A stretch of DNA of 62,533 nucleotides, taken from contig JADKDT010000019.1 of NCBI GenBank assembly GCA_016714465.1, positions 1-62,533 of the forward strand, written 5' to 3'. Every line of letters begins with the position of its first letter. The stretch's first letter is position 1. This DNA comes from Candidatus Brachythrix odensensis. Lineage in GTDB: Bacteria > Chloroflexota > Anaerolineae > J036 > Brachytrichaceae. Positions 28,091 to 36,368 of this stretch are shown here, in pieces. Below the pieces are notes generated by a model, which worked only from the letters and a program-made list of their open reading frames with translations, ran no database searches and was not told the DNA's origin. The position numbers and the translations under genes were made by a program.

Positions 28091-28633
28091 AATACAGCGG
28101 CTGGATCCGATCCCAATGCGCACGGGCTCATGCCCCCCGATGTGACTACCGCGCATGCGATCCACATGCTTCTGGCTGGGATCACCAAACTGACCTGGCG
28201 CCAGATCGAAGAGCGCATGCAGGAAGTTCACCCCGGGCTGACCGGGATGCACCTCGGCGTGCTGCGCATCCTGTCCCGGCGCGACTTCACCCTGAGCGAG
28301 CTCGGCCTGCGCATGACGGTGACGCCCTCGACCCTGGTGCCGGTCGTCGACCGACTGCAGGAACTCGGCCTGGTCTCACGCCAGAAAGATCCAAATGATC
28401 GGCGCCGGACCCCGCTCGCCGTGACGCCGGACGCCCTTGCCCTGCTGGCCAGTCTGCCCCTGCATGAGACCCACGCCCGTCTGGTCGATGGCCTGCGCCA
28501 ACTGGGCCCGACTCGAGCCCAGGCCCTGCACAGCCTGCTGCTCGAACTGCTTGGCGCGATGGACCCCGAGGGCGCCCTGATGAAGGAATGCGCCGTCGCG
28601 GCTGAACCACGTGAATCCCGGAGCCAGCCATAG
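28088..28633 (+). CDS. MarR family transcriptional regulator
   Basis: A winged-helix regulator of 181 residues. The start at 28088 (MNTAAGSDPN) lies in a palindromic operator-like site. The core reads LTGMHLGVLRILSRRDFTLSELGLRMT, TPSTLVPVVDRLQELGLVSR and QKDPNDRRRTPLAVT, the recognition helix and wing of the family. It sits 107 bases upstream of a two-gene ABC exporter in the same direction, the common arrangement in which a MarR protein represses an exporter and is released by its substrate. Confidence 0.93.
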   Translation: MNTAAGSDPNAHGLMPPDVTTAHAIHMLLAGITKLTWRQIEERMQEVHPGLTGMHLGVLRILSRRDFTLSELGLRMTVTPSTLVPVVDRLQELGLVSRQKDPNDRRRTPLAVTPDALALLASLPLHETHARLVDGLRQLGPTRAQALHSLLLELLGAMDPEGALMKECAVAAEPRESRSQP

Positions 28634-28694
28634 AACCCATTTTCGGAGGCGATATCCCCCGCTGCGCGGGGGATATGGCCTCCGAAAATGGGTT
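28634..28694. repeat. Family-A palindrome (CATTTTCGGAGGCGATATCC)
   Basis: Twenty-nine-base arms AACCCATTTTCGGAGG and on, with one mismatch (GCGATAT/ATATGGC) and a 3-base loop. It starts at the MarR stop codon and ends 46 bases before the ABC gene. Confidence 0.92.
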
Positions 28695-28740
28695 GCGCCA
28701 GGCTGACGCCTGAAACTACAACGGAGGAAACCTCAACACC

Positions 28741-30711
28741 ATGATGCAACGTCCCAGCGGCGGCCGCCCGCCGCGCGCACCCGTCAACAAAGACGCAATC
28801 GGCCGCGCGATCAAATACCTCGGCCGCTTCAAGCGCCAGGCCTCGCTGCCCTACATCTTCCTCGTCATCGCCACGCTCTCGCAGCTCGCGGTGCCCAAGC
28901 TGGTCTCGGGCATCATCGACGCGGTGAGCACCGGGGTGGCCGGCAAGGCCGTCCTCGACCGCCTGCCCAGCATCCCGGCCGGCGCGGTTTCGTCCGTGCT
29001 GCCGCAGCTGCTCCAGTTTCTCAAGCTGCCGGCCACCCTGACCCTGCAGCAGCTGACCGACACGCTCAACGCCAACGTCGCCAGCGCGCCCAGCGCCCTG
29101 CTGACCGCCGGGATCGCCATCGTCGTGTTCTCGGCCTTCCGGGGTGTGTTCGCTTTCCTGCAGGCCTACTGGGCGGAAAAGAACTCGCAACAGGTCGCCT
29201 ACGACCTGCGCAACGAGCTCTACGAGAAAGTCCAGCGCCTGTCCTTTTCCTACTACGAGAAGACCCAGACCGGCCAGCTCATGATCCGGGCTACCGACGA
29301 CGTCGAAAAGCTGCGGCTCTTCATCGGCCAGGGCCTGCTCCAGATCGTCGGCGCGCTGGCCCTCATCGTCGGCACGCTGGTCATCCTATTCACCACCAAC
29401 GCCCAACTCGCCCTGGTCGTGCTGCCGCTTTTGCCGGTCGCGATGGGGCTGTTCATGTTCTTCGGCGCAGTCAGCGGCCCGCTCTTTGGCAAGGTCCAGA
29501 TGCGCCTGTCCGAGCTGAACGCCGTGCTGCAGGAGAACCTGGCCGGGATCAAGGTGGTGCAGGCCTTTGTGCGTGAGCGCAGCGAGCAGGAGCGCTTCGA
29601 CGCCTCGGCCAACAAGCTGCTCAACCAGCAGCTTCAGATCTCGCGGCTGTTCACCTTCCTGTTCCCGGTGATCTTCCTGGTCGCCAACCTTGGCCAGTCC
29701 GCGGTCCTGTATTTCGGCGGGCGCGACATCGTGCTGGGCAACCTCACCATCGGGGTGTGGCAGGAGTTCAGCCTGTATCTGGTCTACCTCTTCCTGCCCA
29801 TCGCCCAGCTCGGCATCATCGTCACCCAGCTCGGTCAGGCGGCCGCCTCGGCCACCCGCATCTTCGAGATCCTCGACGCCAAGAGCGACGTGGTCGACAA
29901 GCCGGGCGCCCCGGCGCTGCCCGCCGTCAAGGGCGAGATCGCCTTCGACAACGTCACCTTCCGCTACATCGGCGAGGGCAAGCCGGTCCTGCAAAACGTC
30001 TCGTTCACCGCCCATCCGGGCGAGACCGTCGCCCTGTTGGGCGCGACCGGGTCAGGCAAGACCTCCATCATCAACCTGCTCCCGCGCTTCTACGACCCGA
30101 CCGAGGGCGCGGTGAAGATCGACGGGCACAACCTGCGCGACGTCACCCTCGAGTCGTTGCGGGCCCAGATCGGGATCGTGCTGCAGGAGACGACCCTGTT
30201 CTCCGGCACAATCCGCGACAACATCGCCTATGGCCGCTCCGACGCGACGATGGACGAGGTCATCGCGGCCGCCACGGCGGCTTCGGCCCACGACTTCATC
30301 ATGGGCTTCCCCGCGGGCTATGACACGCCAGTCGGCGAACGCGGTTCGACCTTGAGCGGTGGACAAAAGCAGCGCGTGGCGATCGCCCGGGCCCTGCTGC
30401 TCAATCCGCGGATCCTGATCCTCGACGACTCGACCAGCAGCGTCGACCTGGCCACCGAAGCCCGCATCCAGCAGGCTCTCGACACGCTCATGCGCAACCG
30501 CACCAGCGTCGTCATCGCCCAGCGCATCAGCACCGTCCTCAACGCGGATCAGATCCTGGTCCTCGACAAGGGCCAGATCGTCGCGCGCGGCACGCACAAA
30601 GAACTCATTGAAGACAGCCCGATCTACGCCGAGATCTACACCTCGCAGCTGGTCGGTCCGAATGCCAACGCGGCGGGCACGCAGCCCGCGCTGGCCGCCG
30701 CGTCGGCGTAA
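28741..30711 (+). CDS. ABC exporter half-transporter, degenerate-site subunit
   Basis: A fused TMD-NBD exporter of 656 residues. Six membrane segments have an unusually long (about 70-residue) outward loop between TM1 and TM2. The NBD has Walker A GATGSGKTS, signature LSGGQKQ, and Walker B ILILDDSTSSVD, where the catalytic Glu is Asp; the H-loop is IAQRIST, with Gln for His. Those two changes mark the non-hydrolysing member of heterodimeric exporters such as TM287/288. Its intact partner follows 22 bases downstream. It probably exports a drug or lipid under MarR control. A purine-rich GGAGGAAA lies a short distance before the ATG. Confidence 0.95.
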   Translation: MMQRPSGGRPPRAPVNKDAIGRAIKYLGRFKRQASLPYIFLVIATLSQLAVPKLVSGIIDAVSTGVAGKAVLDRLPSIPAGAVSSVLPQLLQFLKLPATLTLQQLTDTLNANVASAPSALLTAGIAIVVFSAFRGVFAFLQAYWAEKNSQQVAYDLRNELYEKVQRLSFSYYEKTQTGQLMIRATDDVEKLRLFIGQGLLQIVGALALIVGTLVILFTTNAQLALVVLPLLPVAMGLFMFFGAVSGPLFGKVQMRLSELNAVLQENLAGIKVVQAFVRERSEQERFDASANKLLNQQLQISRLFTFLFPVIFLVANLGQSAVLYFGGRDIVLGNLTIGVWQEFSLYLVYLFLPIAQLGIIVTQLGQAAASATRIFEILDAKSDVVDKPGAPALPAVKGEIAFDNVTFRYIGEGKPVLQNVSFTAHPGETVALLGATGSGKTSIINLLPRFYDPTEGAVKIDGHNLRDVTLESLRAQIGIVLQETTLFSGTIRDNIAYGRSDATMDEVIAAATAASAHDFIMGFPAGYDTPVGERGSTLSGGQKQRVAIARALLLNPRILILDDSTSSVDLATEARIQQALDTLMRNRTSVVIAQRISTVLNADQILVLDKGQIVARGTHKELIEDSPIYAEIYTSQLVGPNANAAGTQPALAAASA

Positions 30712-30732
30712 GGCGCAAGGAGACGATCAATC

Positions 30733-32754
30733 ATGGCAATGATGGGCGGCGATGTTCGCCGCATGTACGGCGGGGATGCAAACAAGGCGGTCAACGCCGG
30801 GAAAACCCTCGCCCGCTTTGGCTCGTATTTTCGCAAGCACTGGGTGCTTTTGATCGCGGTGGTCGCGCTCGCAGTGGGATCGACCTGGGCCCAGGTCTCG
30901 ACCCCCGAGCTGACCGGCCAGGTGGTGGACTGTTTTCTCACCCCCACCGCTTCGGCTCTGACTGGCGGCAGCTTCCCCGGCGCGCCGGCCGAGGCCCAGG
31001 CGGCGGGCAACTGCTGGCTGGGGGCCGACAAGGCGCCCAACGGTTTCACTCAGAACGTTGCGCGGGCCGTTTACACTTCGGGCGGCTTCCCGGCGGTGAC
31101 GGCCACGATGGACAATGACGCGCGGATCGCAGGCATGGGCCGGCTGATCGGCATCATCATCGGCCTGTTCGCCATCAGCGCGCTGATGACGGGCTTCACC
31201 TTCCTGCTCATGTCCTGGACTGGCCAGCGCGTGCTGCGCGACATGCGCGTGCAGTTGTTCGCCCAGTTGCACCGGCTGTCGCAGGGCTTCTACAACAAGA
31301 ACGAGGCCGGCGACCTGATGAGCCGGATCACCAGCGACACCGAGGCAATCGGCCAGGCTTTTGGCTTTGGCCTGGTCAGCGTCTTTACCGGCGCGCTCTC
31401 GCTGGTGTGGACGGCCTACAACATGCTCAGCCGCAGCCTGCCCTTTGCCCTGCTCAGCCTGGCGGTGGTGCCGGTGATGTTCTTTGTCACCCAGTTCTTC
31501 TCGGGCCAGGCCCGCAAGGCTTTCCGGCGCAGCCGCAAGCAGATGGGCAGCGTCAACGCCGAGCTGCAGGAGACCCTCTCCTCGATGCGCGAGGTGCAGG
31601 CCTTCAACCGGGTCGACGAGAACATTGAGAACTTCCGGGCCATCAACGCGGCCAACCGCGACGCCAATGTGCAGGCCGTCGCCTTCACCAGCGCGCTCGC
31701 GCCGGCCCTCGAGGCCCTCGGTTACCTGGCCCTGGCCATCGTCACGGTTGGCGGCGGCTACGCCCTGCTGAGCGGGCAGAATCTGCTCGGGTCGGCGGTG
31801 TCGATCGGTCTGATCGTCACCTTCCTCGGCTATGTGCAGCGCTTCAACCAGCCCATTCAGCAGATCGCCGTGCTGTGGACCAACCTGCAGAACGCGGTCG
31901 CCGGCGGCGAGCGCATCTTCAACCTGCTCGATGAGCAGCCCGAGATCGTGAACGCCGCGACGGCCAGCGCCCTCCCGCGCATCAGCGGGGCGGTGTCGTT
32001 CGAGTCTGTGTCAGCCGCCTACAAGGCCGACGAGCTCGTGCTCAACAAGGTCAGCTTCGAGGCCAAGCCGGGCGAGACCATCGCCATCGTCGGGCCGACC
32101 GGGGCGGGCAAGACCACCATCATCAACCTGATCCCGCGCTTCTACGATGTGACCGGCGGCGCGGTCAAGATCGATGGCCGGGATGTGCGCGAGGTGACGA
32201 CCGACAGCCTGCGCCAACAGATCGGGATCGTGCTGCAGGACACCTTCCTGTTCTCGAACACGGTCATGGAGAATATCCGGTTCGGGCGGCCGGAAGCCAC
32301 CGATGAGGAAGTGATCGAGGCGGCCAAGATCTCGCGGGCCGACAGCTTCATCGAGCGCCTGCCCATGAAGTACAAGACCGTGCTCGGCGAGCGCGGCAGC
32401 GGCCTGAGCCAGGGCCAGCGCCAGCTCCTGTCGATCGCGCGCGCCGCGCTGGCGAACCCGCGCATCCTGATCCTCGACGAGGCCACTTCCAGCGTGGACA
32501 CCCGGACCGAGCGCCTGATCCAGACCGCGCTGGAGACCCTGATGAAGGGCCGGACCAGCTTCGTCATCGCCCATCGCTTGAGCACCATCCAGCACGCCGA
32601 CAAGCTGCTGGTGATGGACAAGGGCGAGATCGTGGAGAGCGGCACCCATGACGCGCTGCTGGCGAAGAAGGGCTTCTACTACGATCTGTACATGAGCCAG
32701 TTCTGGCGCGGGGACGGCGCGCCTATGCCCAACGGAAAGCTCGCGATGGCGTAG
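30733..32754 (+). CDS. ABC exporter half-transporter, catalytic subunit
   Basis: A TMD-NBD protein of 673 residues. Walker A is GPTGAGKTT, the signature is LSQGQRQLLS, Walker B ILILDEATSSVD keeps the catalytic Glu, and the H-loop IAHRLST keeps the His, so it complements the degenerate upstream subunit. The TM1-TM2 outward loop is about 65 residues and has two Cys (VVDCFLTP, GNCWLG) that could form a disulfide, which is rare in this family. AAGGAGA precedes the ATG. The heterodimer should export a substrate that also induces the upstream MarR regulator. Confidence 0.95.
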   Translation: MAMMGGDVRRMYGGDANKAVNAGKTLARFGSYFRKHWVLLIAVVALAVGSTWAQVSTPELTGQVVDCFLTPTASALTGGSFPGAPAEAQAAGNCWLGADKAPNGFTQNVARAVYTSGGFPAVTATMDNDARIAGMGRLIGIIIGLFAISALMTGFTFLLMSWTGQRVLRDMRVQLFAQLHRLSQGFYNKNEAGDLMSRITSDTEAIGQAFGFGLVSVFTGALSLVWTAYNMLSRSLPFALLSLAVVPVMFFVTQFFSGQARKAFRRSRKQMGSVNAELQETLSSMREVQAFNRVDENIENFRAINAANRDANVQAVAFTSALAPALEALGYLALAIVTVGGGYALLSGQNLLGSAVSIGLIVTFLGYVQRFNQPIQQIAVLWTNLQNAVAGGERIFNLLDEQPEIVNAATASALPRISGAVSFESVSAAYKADELVLNKVSFEAKPGETIAIVGPTGAGKTTIINLIPRFYDVTGGAVKIDGRDVREVTTDSLRQQIGIVLQDTFLFSNTVMENIRFGRPEATDEEVIEAAKISRADSFIERLPMKYKTVLGERGSGLSQGQRQLLSIARAALANPRILILDEATSSVDTRTERLIQTALETLMKGRTSFVIAHRLSTIQHADKLLVMDKGEIVESGTHDALLAKKGFYYDLYMSQFWRGDGAPMPNGKLAMA

Positions 32755-32758
32755 ACGG

Positions 32759-32897
32759 CGGTTTGGTCAGGTTTGATCAGGTGGGTAAGGTTTGGTCAGG
32801 TGGATAGGGTTTGATCAGGTGGGTCAGGTTCGGTAAGGCAGGTATGATTTGATCAGACTTTACCTACCTGACCAAACCTGACCGCACCTGACCAAAC
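32759..32897. repeat. Inverted array of 9-10-base units (GGTTTGATCA type), copy 1
   Basis: About eight forward units (GGTTTGGTCA, GGTTTGATCA, GGTGGGTAA, GGTGGATAG and so on) are followed by complement units (ACCTGACCAAACCTGACC). It fills the whole gap between the exporter and the YbaK gene and ends at the ATG. Confidence 0.9.
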
Positions 32898-33368
32898 ATG
32901 TCCCTCCCCTCCCACACCTTCCTCGACGCGCGCGGCATCGCGTACGAGCGGCGGAGCTTTCCGGTCGACATCGAGAAGGGCGCGGCGTCGGTGGCCCGCG
33001 CGCTGGGCTTTCGCGAGCGGCAGATGGTCAAGACCCTGATCTTCGAGACCGGCCAGGGCGAGCGCGTGCTCGTCATGCTGGGCGGGGATCAGAACGCGGT
33101 GTCGGGACTGCTGAAGAAGGCGCTCGGCTCGCGCGATGTGCGGATGGCCAAACCCGAGGTCGTGCTGGAGACGACCGGCTACCCGATCGGCTCGATCCCA
33201 CCGTTTCACTGGCAGCCCGCGGGCTTTCGCAGCATCATCGAAGCCAGCCTGATGAGCGAGGAGATCCTCGGCGTCGGTGCGGGCCAGTGGGGCGAAGAAA
33301 TCCTCATCACCCCCGCCGACCTCGTGCGCGCGACGGGCGCGGCGGTGGTCGCCCTGACGGGGGTTTGA
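32898..33368 (+). CDS. YbaK/ProX-type aminoacyl-tRNA deacylase
   Basis: A protein of 156 residues that should hydrolyse mischarged tRNA in trans. It has the fold's GAASVARALGFRERQMVKTLIF, with the conserved Lys, VLVMLGGDQNAVSGLLKKALG, ETTGYPIGSIPPFHW, which is the GxxxPxG-type substrate loop, and GAGQWGEEILITPADL. It differs from the second YbaK at 38757-39236, so substrate range probably differs too. It is flanked on both sides by inverted unit arrays, and the upstream one ends at the start codon, with no Shine-Dalgarno visible. Confidence 0.9.
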   Translation: MSLPSHTFLDARGIAYERRSFPVDIEKGAASVARALGFRERQMVKTLIFETGQGERVLVMLGGDQNAVSGLLKKALGSRDVRMAKPEVVLETTGYPIGSIPPFHWQPAGFRSIIEASLMSEEILGVGAGQWGEEILITPADLVRATGAAVVALTGV

Positions 33369-33543
33369 TCAGGTTTGGTCAGGTGGATAAGGTTTGATCA
33401 GGTCGGTAAGGTTCGGTAAGGTAGGTATGATTTGATCAGGACGTGATCCACCTGATCAAACCTGAATCACCTGATCAAACCTGATCAAACCTAACCCACC
33501 TGACCACACCTTACCCACCTGATCAAACCTGATCAAACCAAAC
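33364..33543. repeat. Inverted array of 9-10-base units (GGTTTGATCA type), copy 2
   Basis: Forward units (GGTTTGGTCA, GGTGGATAA, GGTTTGATCA, GGTCGGTAA) are followed by complement units (CCTGATCAAA, CCTGACCACA, CCTTACCCA). It begins inside the YbaK stop region and ends at the enoyl-CoA hydratase ATG. Confidence 0.9.
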
Positions 33544-34320
33544 ATGTCAACCCTCGAAAACATCCTCACCCGCATCGACGGTCGCGTCGGCGTCGTCCAG
33601 ATCAACCGGCCCAAGGCGATGAACGCGCTGAACGGCCCGACGATGAGCGAGATCATGAGCGCGCTGGAGGCGTTTGACGCCGATCCGGCGGTCGGGGCGA
33701 TGGTCATCACCGGCGACGAGCGGGCCTTTGCGGCCGGGGCCGACATCAAACAGATGGCGACGGCCAGCGTGGTCGAGATGATGAACAGCCCCTTCATCGG
33801 TTACTGGGACCGCCTGCGCGCGATCAGCAAGCCGGTCATCGCGGCGGTGAACGGCTGGTGTCTGGGCGGCGGCAACGAGCTGGCGATGGCCTGCGACATG
33901 ATCGTGGCGGGCGAGGGCGCCAGGTTCGGCCAGCCCGAGATCAACCTCGGGGTGATCCCCGGCGCGGGCGGCACCCAGCGCCTGACCCGGGCGGTGGGCA
34001 AGACCATCGCCATGGAGATGATCCTGAACGCCCGCCAGCTCTCGGCCGAAGAAGCGCTGCGTTACGGGTTGGTCAATCGCGTTGTGCCGGTTGAGCGCTG
34101 CCTGGGCGAGGCGGTGCGGCTGGCCGAGGAGATCGCCGCCCGCGCGCCCTTCGCCATCCGGATCGCCAAGGAGGCGGTCAACGCCGCCTTCGAGACGGCG
34201 CTGGCCGAGGGCGTCTCGCTCGAGCGCCGGCTGTTCAGCCTGCTCTTCTCGACCGAGGATCAGAAGGAAGGGATGGCCGCCTTCATCGAGAAGCGCAAGG
34301 CCGAATGGAAAGGGAAGTAG
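33544..34320 (+). CDS. Enoyl-CoA hydratase, crotonase family
   Basis: A protein of 258 residues catalysing hydration of 2-enoyl-CoA in fatty or aromatic acid breakdown. It has the CoA-binding loop FAAGADIKQM, the oxyanion-hole region VNGWCLGGGNELAMACD with the first catalytic Glu, and GQPEINLGVIPGAGGTQRL with the second. Both Glu residues are present, so it is a true hydratase and not just a fold member. It ends in the usual FIEKRKAEWKGK. It lies 25 bases from the convergent monooxygenase gene. Confidence 0.93.
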   Translation: MSTLENILTRIDGRVGVVQINRPKAMNALNGPTMSEIMSALEAFDADPAVGAMVITGDERAFAAGADIKQMATASVVEMMNSPFIGYWDRLRAISKPVIAAVNGWCLGGGNELAMACDMIVAGEGARFGQPEINLGVIPGAGGTQRLTRAVGKTIAMEMILNARQLSAEEALRYGLVNRVVPVERCLGEAVRLAEEIAARAPFAIRIAKEAVNAAFETALAEGVSLERRLFSLLFSTEDQKEGMAAFIEKRKAEWKGK

Positions 34321-34344
34321 ACGTCATACGTCATGCGTGATCCG

Positions 34345-34644
34345 TCACGCCGCCGCCAAGCCCTGCCCGCCCACTGGCGTCGTTTCGAAGCGCTCGCCAA
34401 AGCCGGCGATGATCGGGCGGGCCTGGGCGATGGCCGCCCGCACCGATGGCAGAGTAAGCGACGCTTGGTGCTCGGCCTGGCTGGTCCACACCTCGGTCAC
34501 CCACAACGCGTCAGGATTTGCAGGGTCCTGAGCGACGATATAGCTCAGACAACCGGGCAAGCCGGCGATCCCCTGCAGCAGGATCGCCGCAAGCGTGTCA
34601 CGATTGCCGGGTGTGGCCAGCATCTTTCCAATCAGTCCGTACAT
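34345..34644 (-). CDS. Antibiotic biosynthesis monooxygenase (ABM) domain protein
   Basis: A small protein of 99 residues with a single ABM/YgiN-type ferredoxin-like fold: MYGLIGKMLATPGNRDTLAAIL, GCLSYIVAQDPANPDALWVTEVWTSQAEHQ and the C-terminal helix. Such dimers oxidise quinols or act in polyketide tailoring, often without a metal or cofactor. No pathway partner is evident next to it. Confidence 0.88.
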   Translation of the reverse strand: MYGLIGKMLATPGNRDTLAAILLQGIAGLPGCLSYIVAQDPANPDALWVTEVWTSQAEHQASLTLPSVRAAIAQARPIIAGFGERFETTPVGGQGLAAA

Positions 34645-34758
34645 GGTGTTCCCCCGCTACCCTTCATTTACTGGGCGTCATCGCCCTGCGTCGCGATGTC
34701 GACATAAGCCGCAGATTCTAGCGCCGCAAAAAATCCGCGCGCCTCAGCGGGCATACCG

Positions 34759-35417
34759 CTAGACAAACCCTTCCTCCACCAGCCGGCTGCCCGCCGAGGT
34801 GATCTCGTGCCGCTGGCCCGATCCCCAGACCACCCGGCTCCAGCTCTCGGAAATCAGCAGCGCGTCCGCCCCGGTAGTCGCGAGGCGATAGCTGAATCCG
34901 CCATGCATCCCGAGTACCGGGAACCACATCTCCGGCGGGTCCAGCTCGAGCAAGGGCTCCAGTTCCGGCAGTCTCAGCGCATGCTCTTTGACCAGATTCC
35001 CGACACTATCGAGGATGACGGCATGGAAGTGGGCCTGGATCTCAAGCAGCGCGTCGAGCGGCACGCGATGCTTGATCTGCGGCGCCAACACGTCGATCAG
35101 GTGTTGGTGTCCCCGCATCGCCGCGACATCCACCGGCCGTTCGCCGCGCGCGTTTCGAATCGTGCGAAGGGCCCCCAGGCCGATCAGGCGCCCAACGATG
35201 TCAGCAGGGGCGCCGCCGTGGGCGGCCTGATGAAGGGGGTGTAAAGCGACGTTCCACCGAGCCGGGTTGCGTTGATCCAATCGGGGTTCTGCGCAAGCAG
35301 GTCGAGGACGACCGCCCAGTCGTGGCGTTTGGCAGCATCGGCAAGGGCGCCGCGGCGCTGGACGGCCTCATCCGACAGCGATTCGGCGCGGGTGATCCCA
35401 TCCCAGTTCACATCCAT
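34759..35417 (-). CDS. Ankyrin-repeat protein, one frameshift
   Basis: A cytoplasmic protein of about 219 residues. The first frame reads MDVNWDGITRAESLSDEAVQ and RHDWAVVLDLLAQNPDWINAT; after a five-base run at 35235-35239 the next frame reads PLHQAAHGGAPADIVGRLI and NARGERPVDVAAMRGHQHLI, which are classic ankyrin turns. One extra base joins them. The C-terminal half (VILDSVGNLVKEHALRLPEL, MHGGFSYRLATTG) is a non-ankyrin domain I do not recognise. It starts eight bases after the nitroreductase stop, so the two are co-transcribed. Confidence 0.78.
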
Positions 35418-35424
35418 AACGGAT

Positions 35425-35931
35425 TTACGCGAAAGCCTGCCCAAAACGCTCGCGGTGGGCGACCTCGGCGAGGAGCTTGCGCTTCTTGCGCCCAAGGCCC
35501 ACGGCCTTCGCCGGATACCCAAAGGGCAGGATCGCCAGAATCTCAAGCGACTCGGGAATGCCCAACAGCGCCTTGATTTCGGCCAGCCCCATGAAACCCA
35601 CCCAGTTCGAGCCGATACCCTCCGACCAGGCCGTCAGGATCATCGATTGGATCGCCCGGCTGGCATCAGATTGGGCGAATCGCGAGTTCTCAATCGCCAC
35701 CACGATCGCCAGCGGCGCGCCTGCGATGTAGGGACCGCTGCGCGCCAGCGCACCCAGTTGGCGCAGCGTCTCGCGGTTCTCGATGACGATGAAATGCCAA
35801 GGTTGGAGATTCATGCTGCTGCCCGTCAGGCGCCCGGCTTCGAGGATCCGCCGAATGGCCTCCGGCGCGACCGGCTTGTCCGAAAAGCTGCGGACGGCGA
35901 GCACAGTGCTCACAGCGTCGAATACGTCCAT
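35425..35931 (-). CDS. Nitroreductase family protein
   Basis: An FMN-dependent NAD(P)H oxidoreductase of 168 residues. The start at 35931 has GAGGAGG upstream. It has the FMN phosphate-binding Arg (VLAVRSFSDKPV), RLTGSSMNLQPWHFIVI with the usual SxxNxQPW, ASRAIQSMILTAWSEGIGSNWVG and ILPFGYPAKA. It is short, like the minimal family members. The ankyrin gene follows eight bases downstream. The upstream side falls in the corrupted G-rich stretch, so its promoter cannot be read. Confidence 0.92.
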   Translation of the reverse strand: MDVFDAVSTVLAVRSFSDKPVAPEAIRRILEAGRLTGSSMNLQPWHFIVIENRETLRQLGALARSGPYIAGAPLAIVVAIENSRFAQSDASRAIQSMILTAWSEGIGSNWVGFMGLAEIKALLGIPESLEILAILPFGYPAKAVGLGRKKRKLLAEVAHRERFGQAFA

Positions 35932-36368
35932 GATCTTCCTCCTCATCCGTCATCCGTCATTGTTCATCTTCCCTTTCTTCCCGCTTCTTCTGTTAGTTGG
36001 AGTTGGAGCCGATGCCCGCTGGGGATTTTTTTCGGAACCAAAAGCGGATGACGCATCGGGTCGTTTTCGGGTCCCGGCTCTTTCTCTTTTCGGGGGGGGG
36101 GCGCGGGGGGGGGGGGGGTTTTTGGGGGGGGCCCCGGCGGCGGGGGGGGCGGCCTTCCGGGGGGGGGGGGGGCCCCCGTTTTTTCGGGGTTTTTTTTCGG
36201 GGCTTCGGCGGGTTTGGGGGTGGGGGGGCGTTTTTTGGGGGGGGGGGGGGGTTTCCGGGGGGGGGGGGGGGGGGGGGGGGGTTTTCGGGGGGGGGGGGGG
36301 GGGTTTTTGGGGGGGGGGGGGGGGGGGTTGGGGGGGGGGGGGCCGCCGCGGGGGGTGGGGGGTGACCA
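35932..36368. other. Corrupted G-rich stretch, probably sequence artefact
   Basis: From about 36070 to 36360 the plus strand is almost only G, with short T and C runs and nearly no A. It begins gradually after normal sequence (GGGGATTTTTTTCGGAACC) and ends abruptly next to an intact stop codon (36369-36371). Frames through it give only Gly/Phe or Pro/Lys strings. This is what failed reads look like. It replaces what should be the gap between the crotonase and nitroreductase genes, and a hairpin there may have caused the failure. Confidence 0.8.

Noticed and set aside
32759..33543. The repeat arrays as a CRISPR
   Set aside because: Units are 9-10 bases, contiguous without spacers, and arranged head to head. 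No cas gene is present.
36070..36360. A very G-rich tract that could be a giant G-quadruplex or a Gly-rich protein
   Set aside because: It degrades gradually from normal sequence, has almost no A, and stops next to an intact gene end. A second such patch occurs at 49.64 kb. Read failure explains it better.
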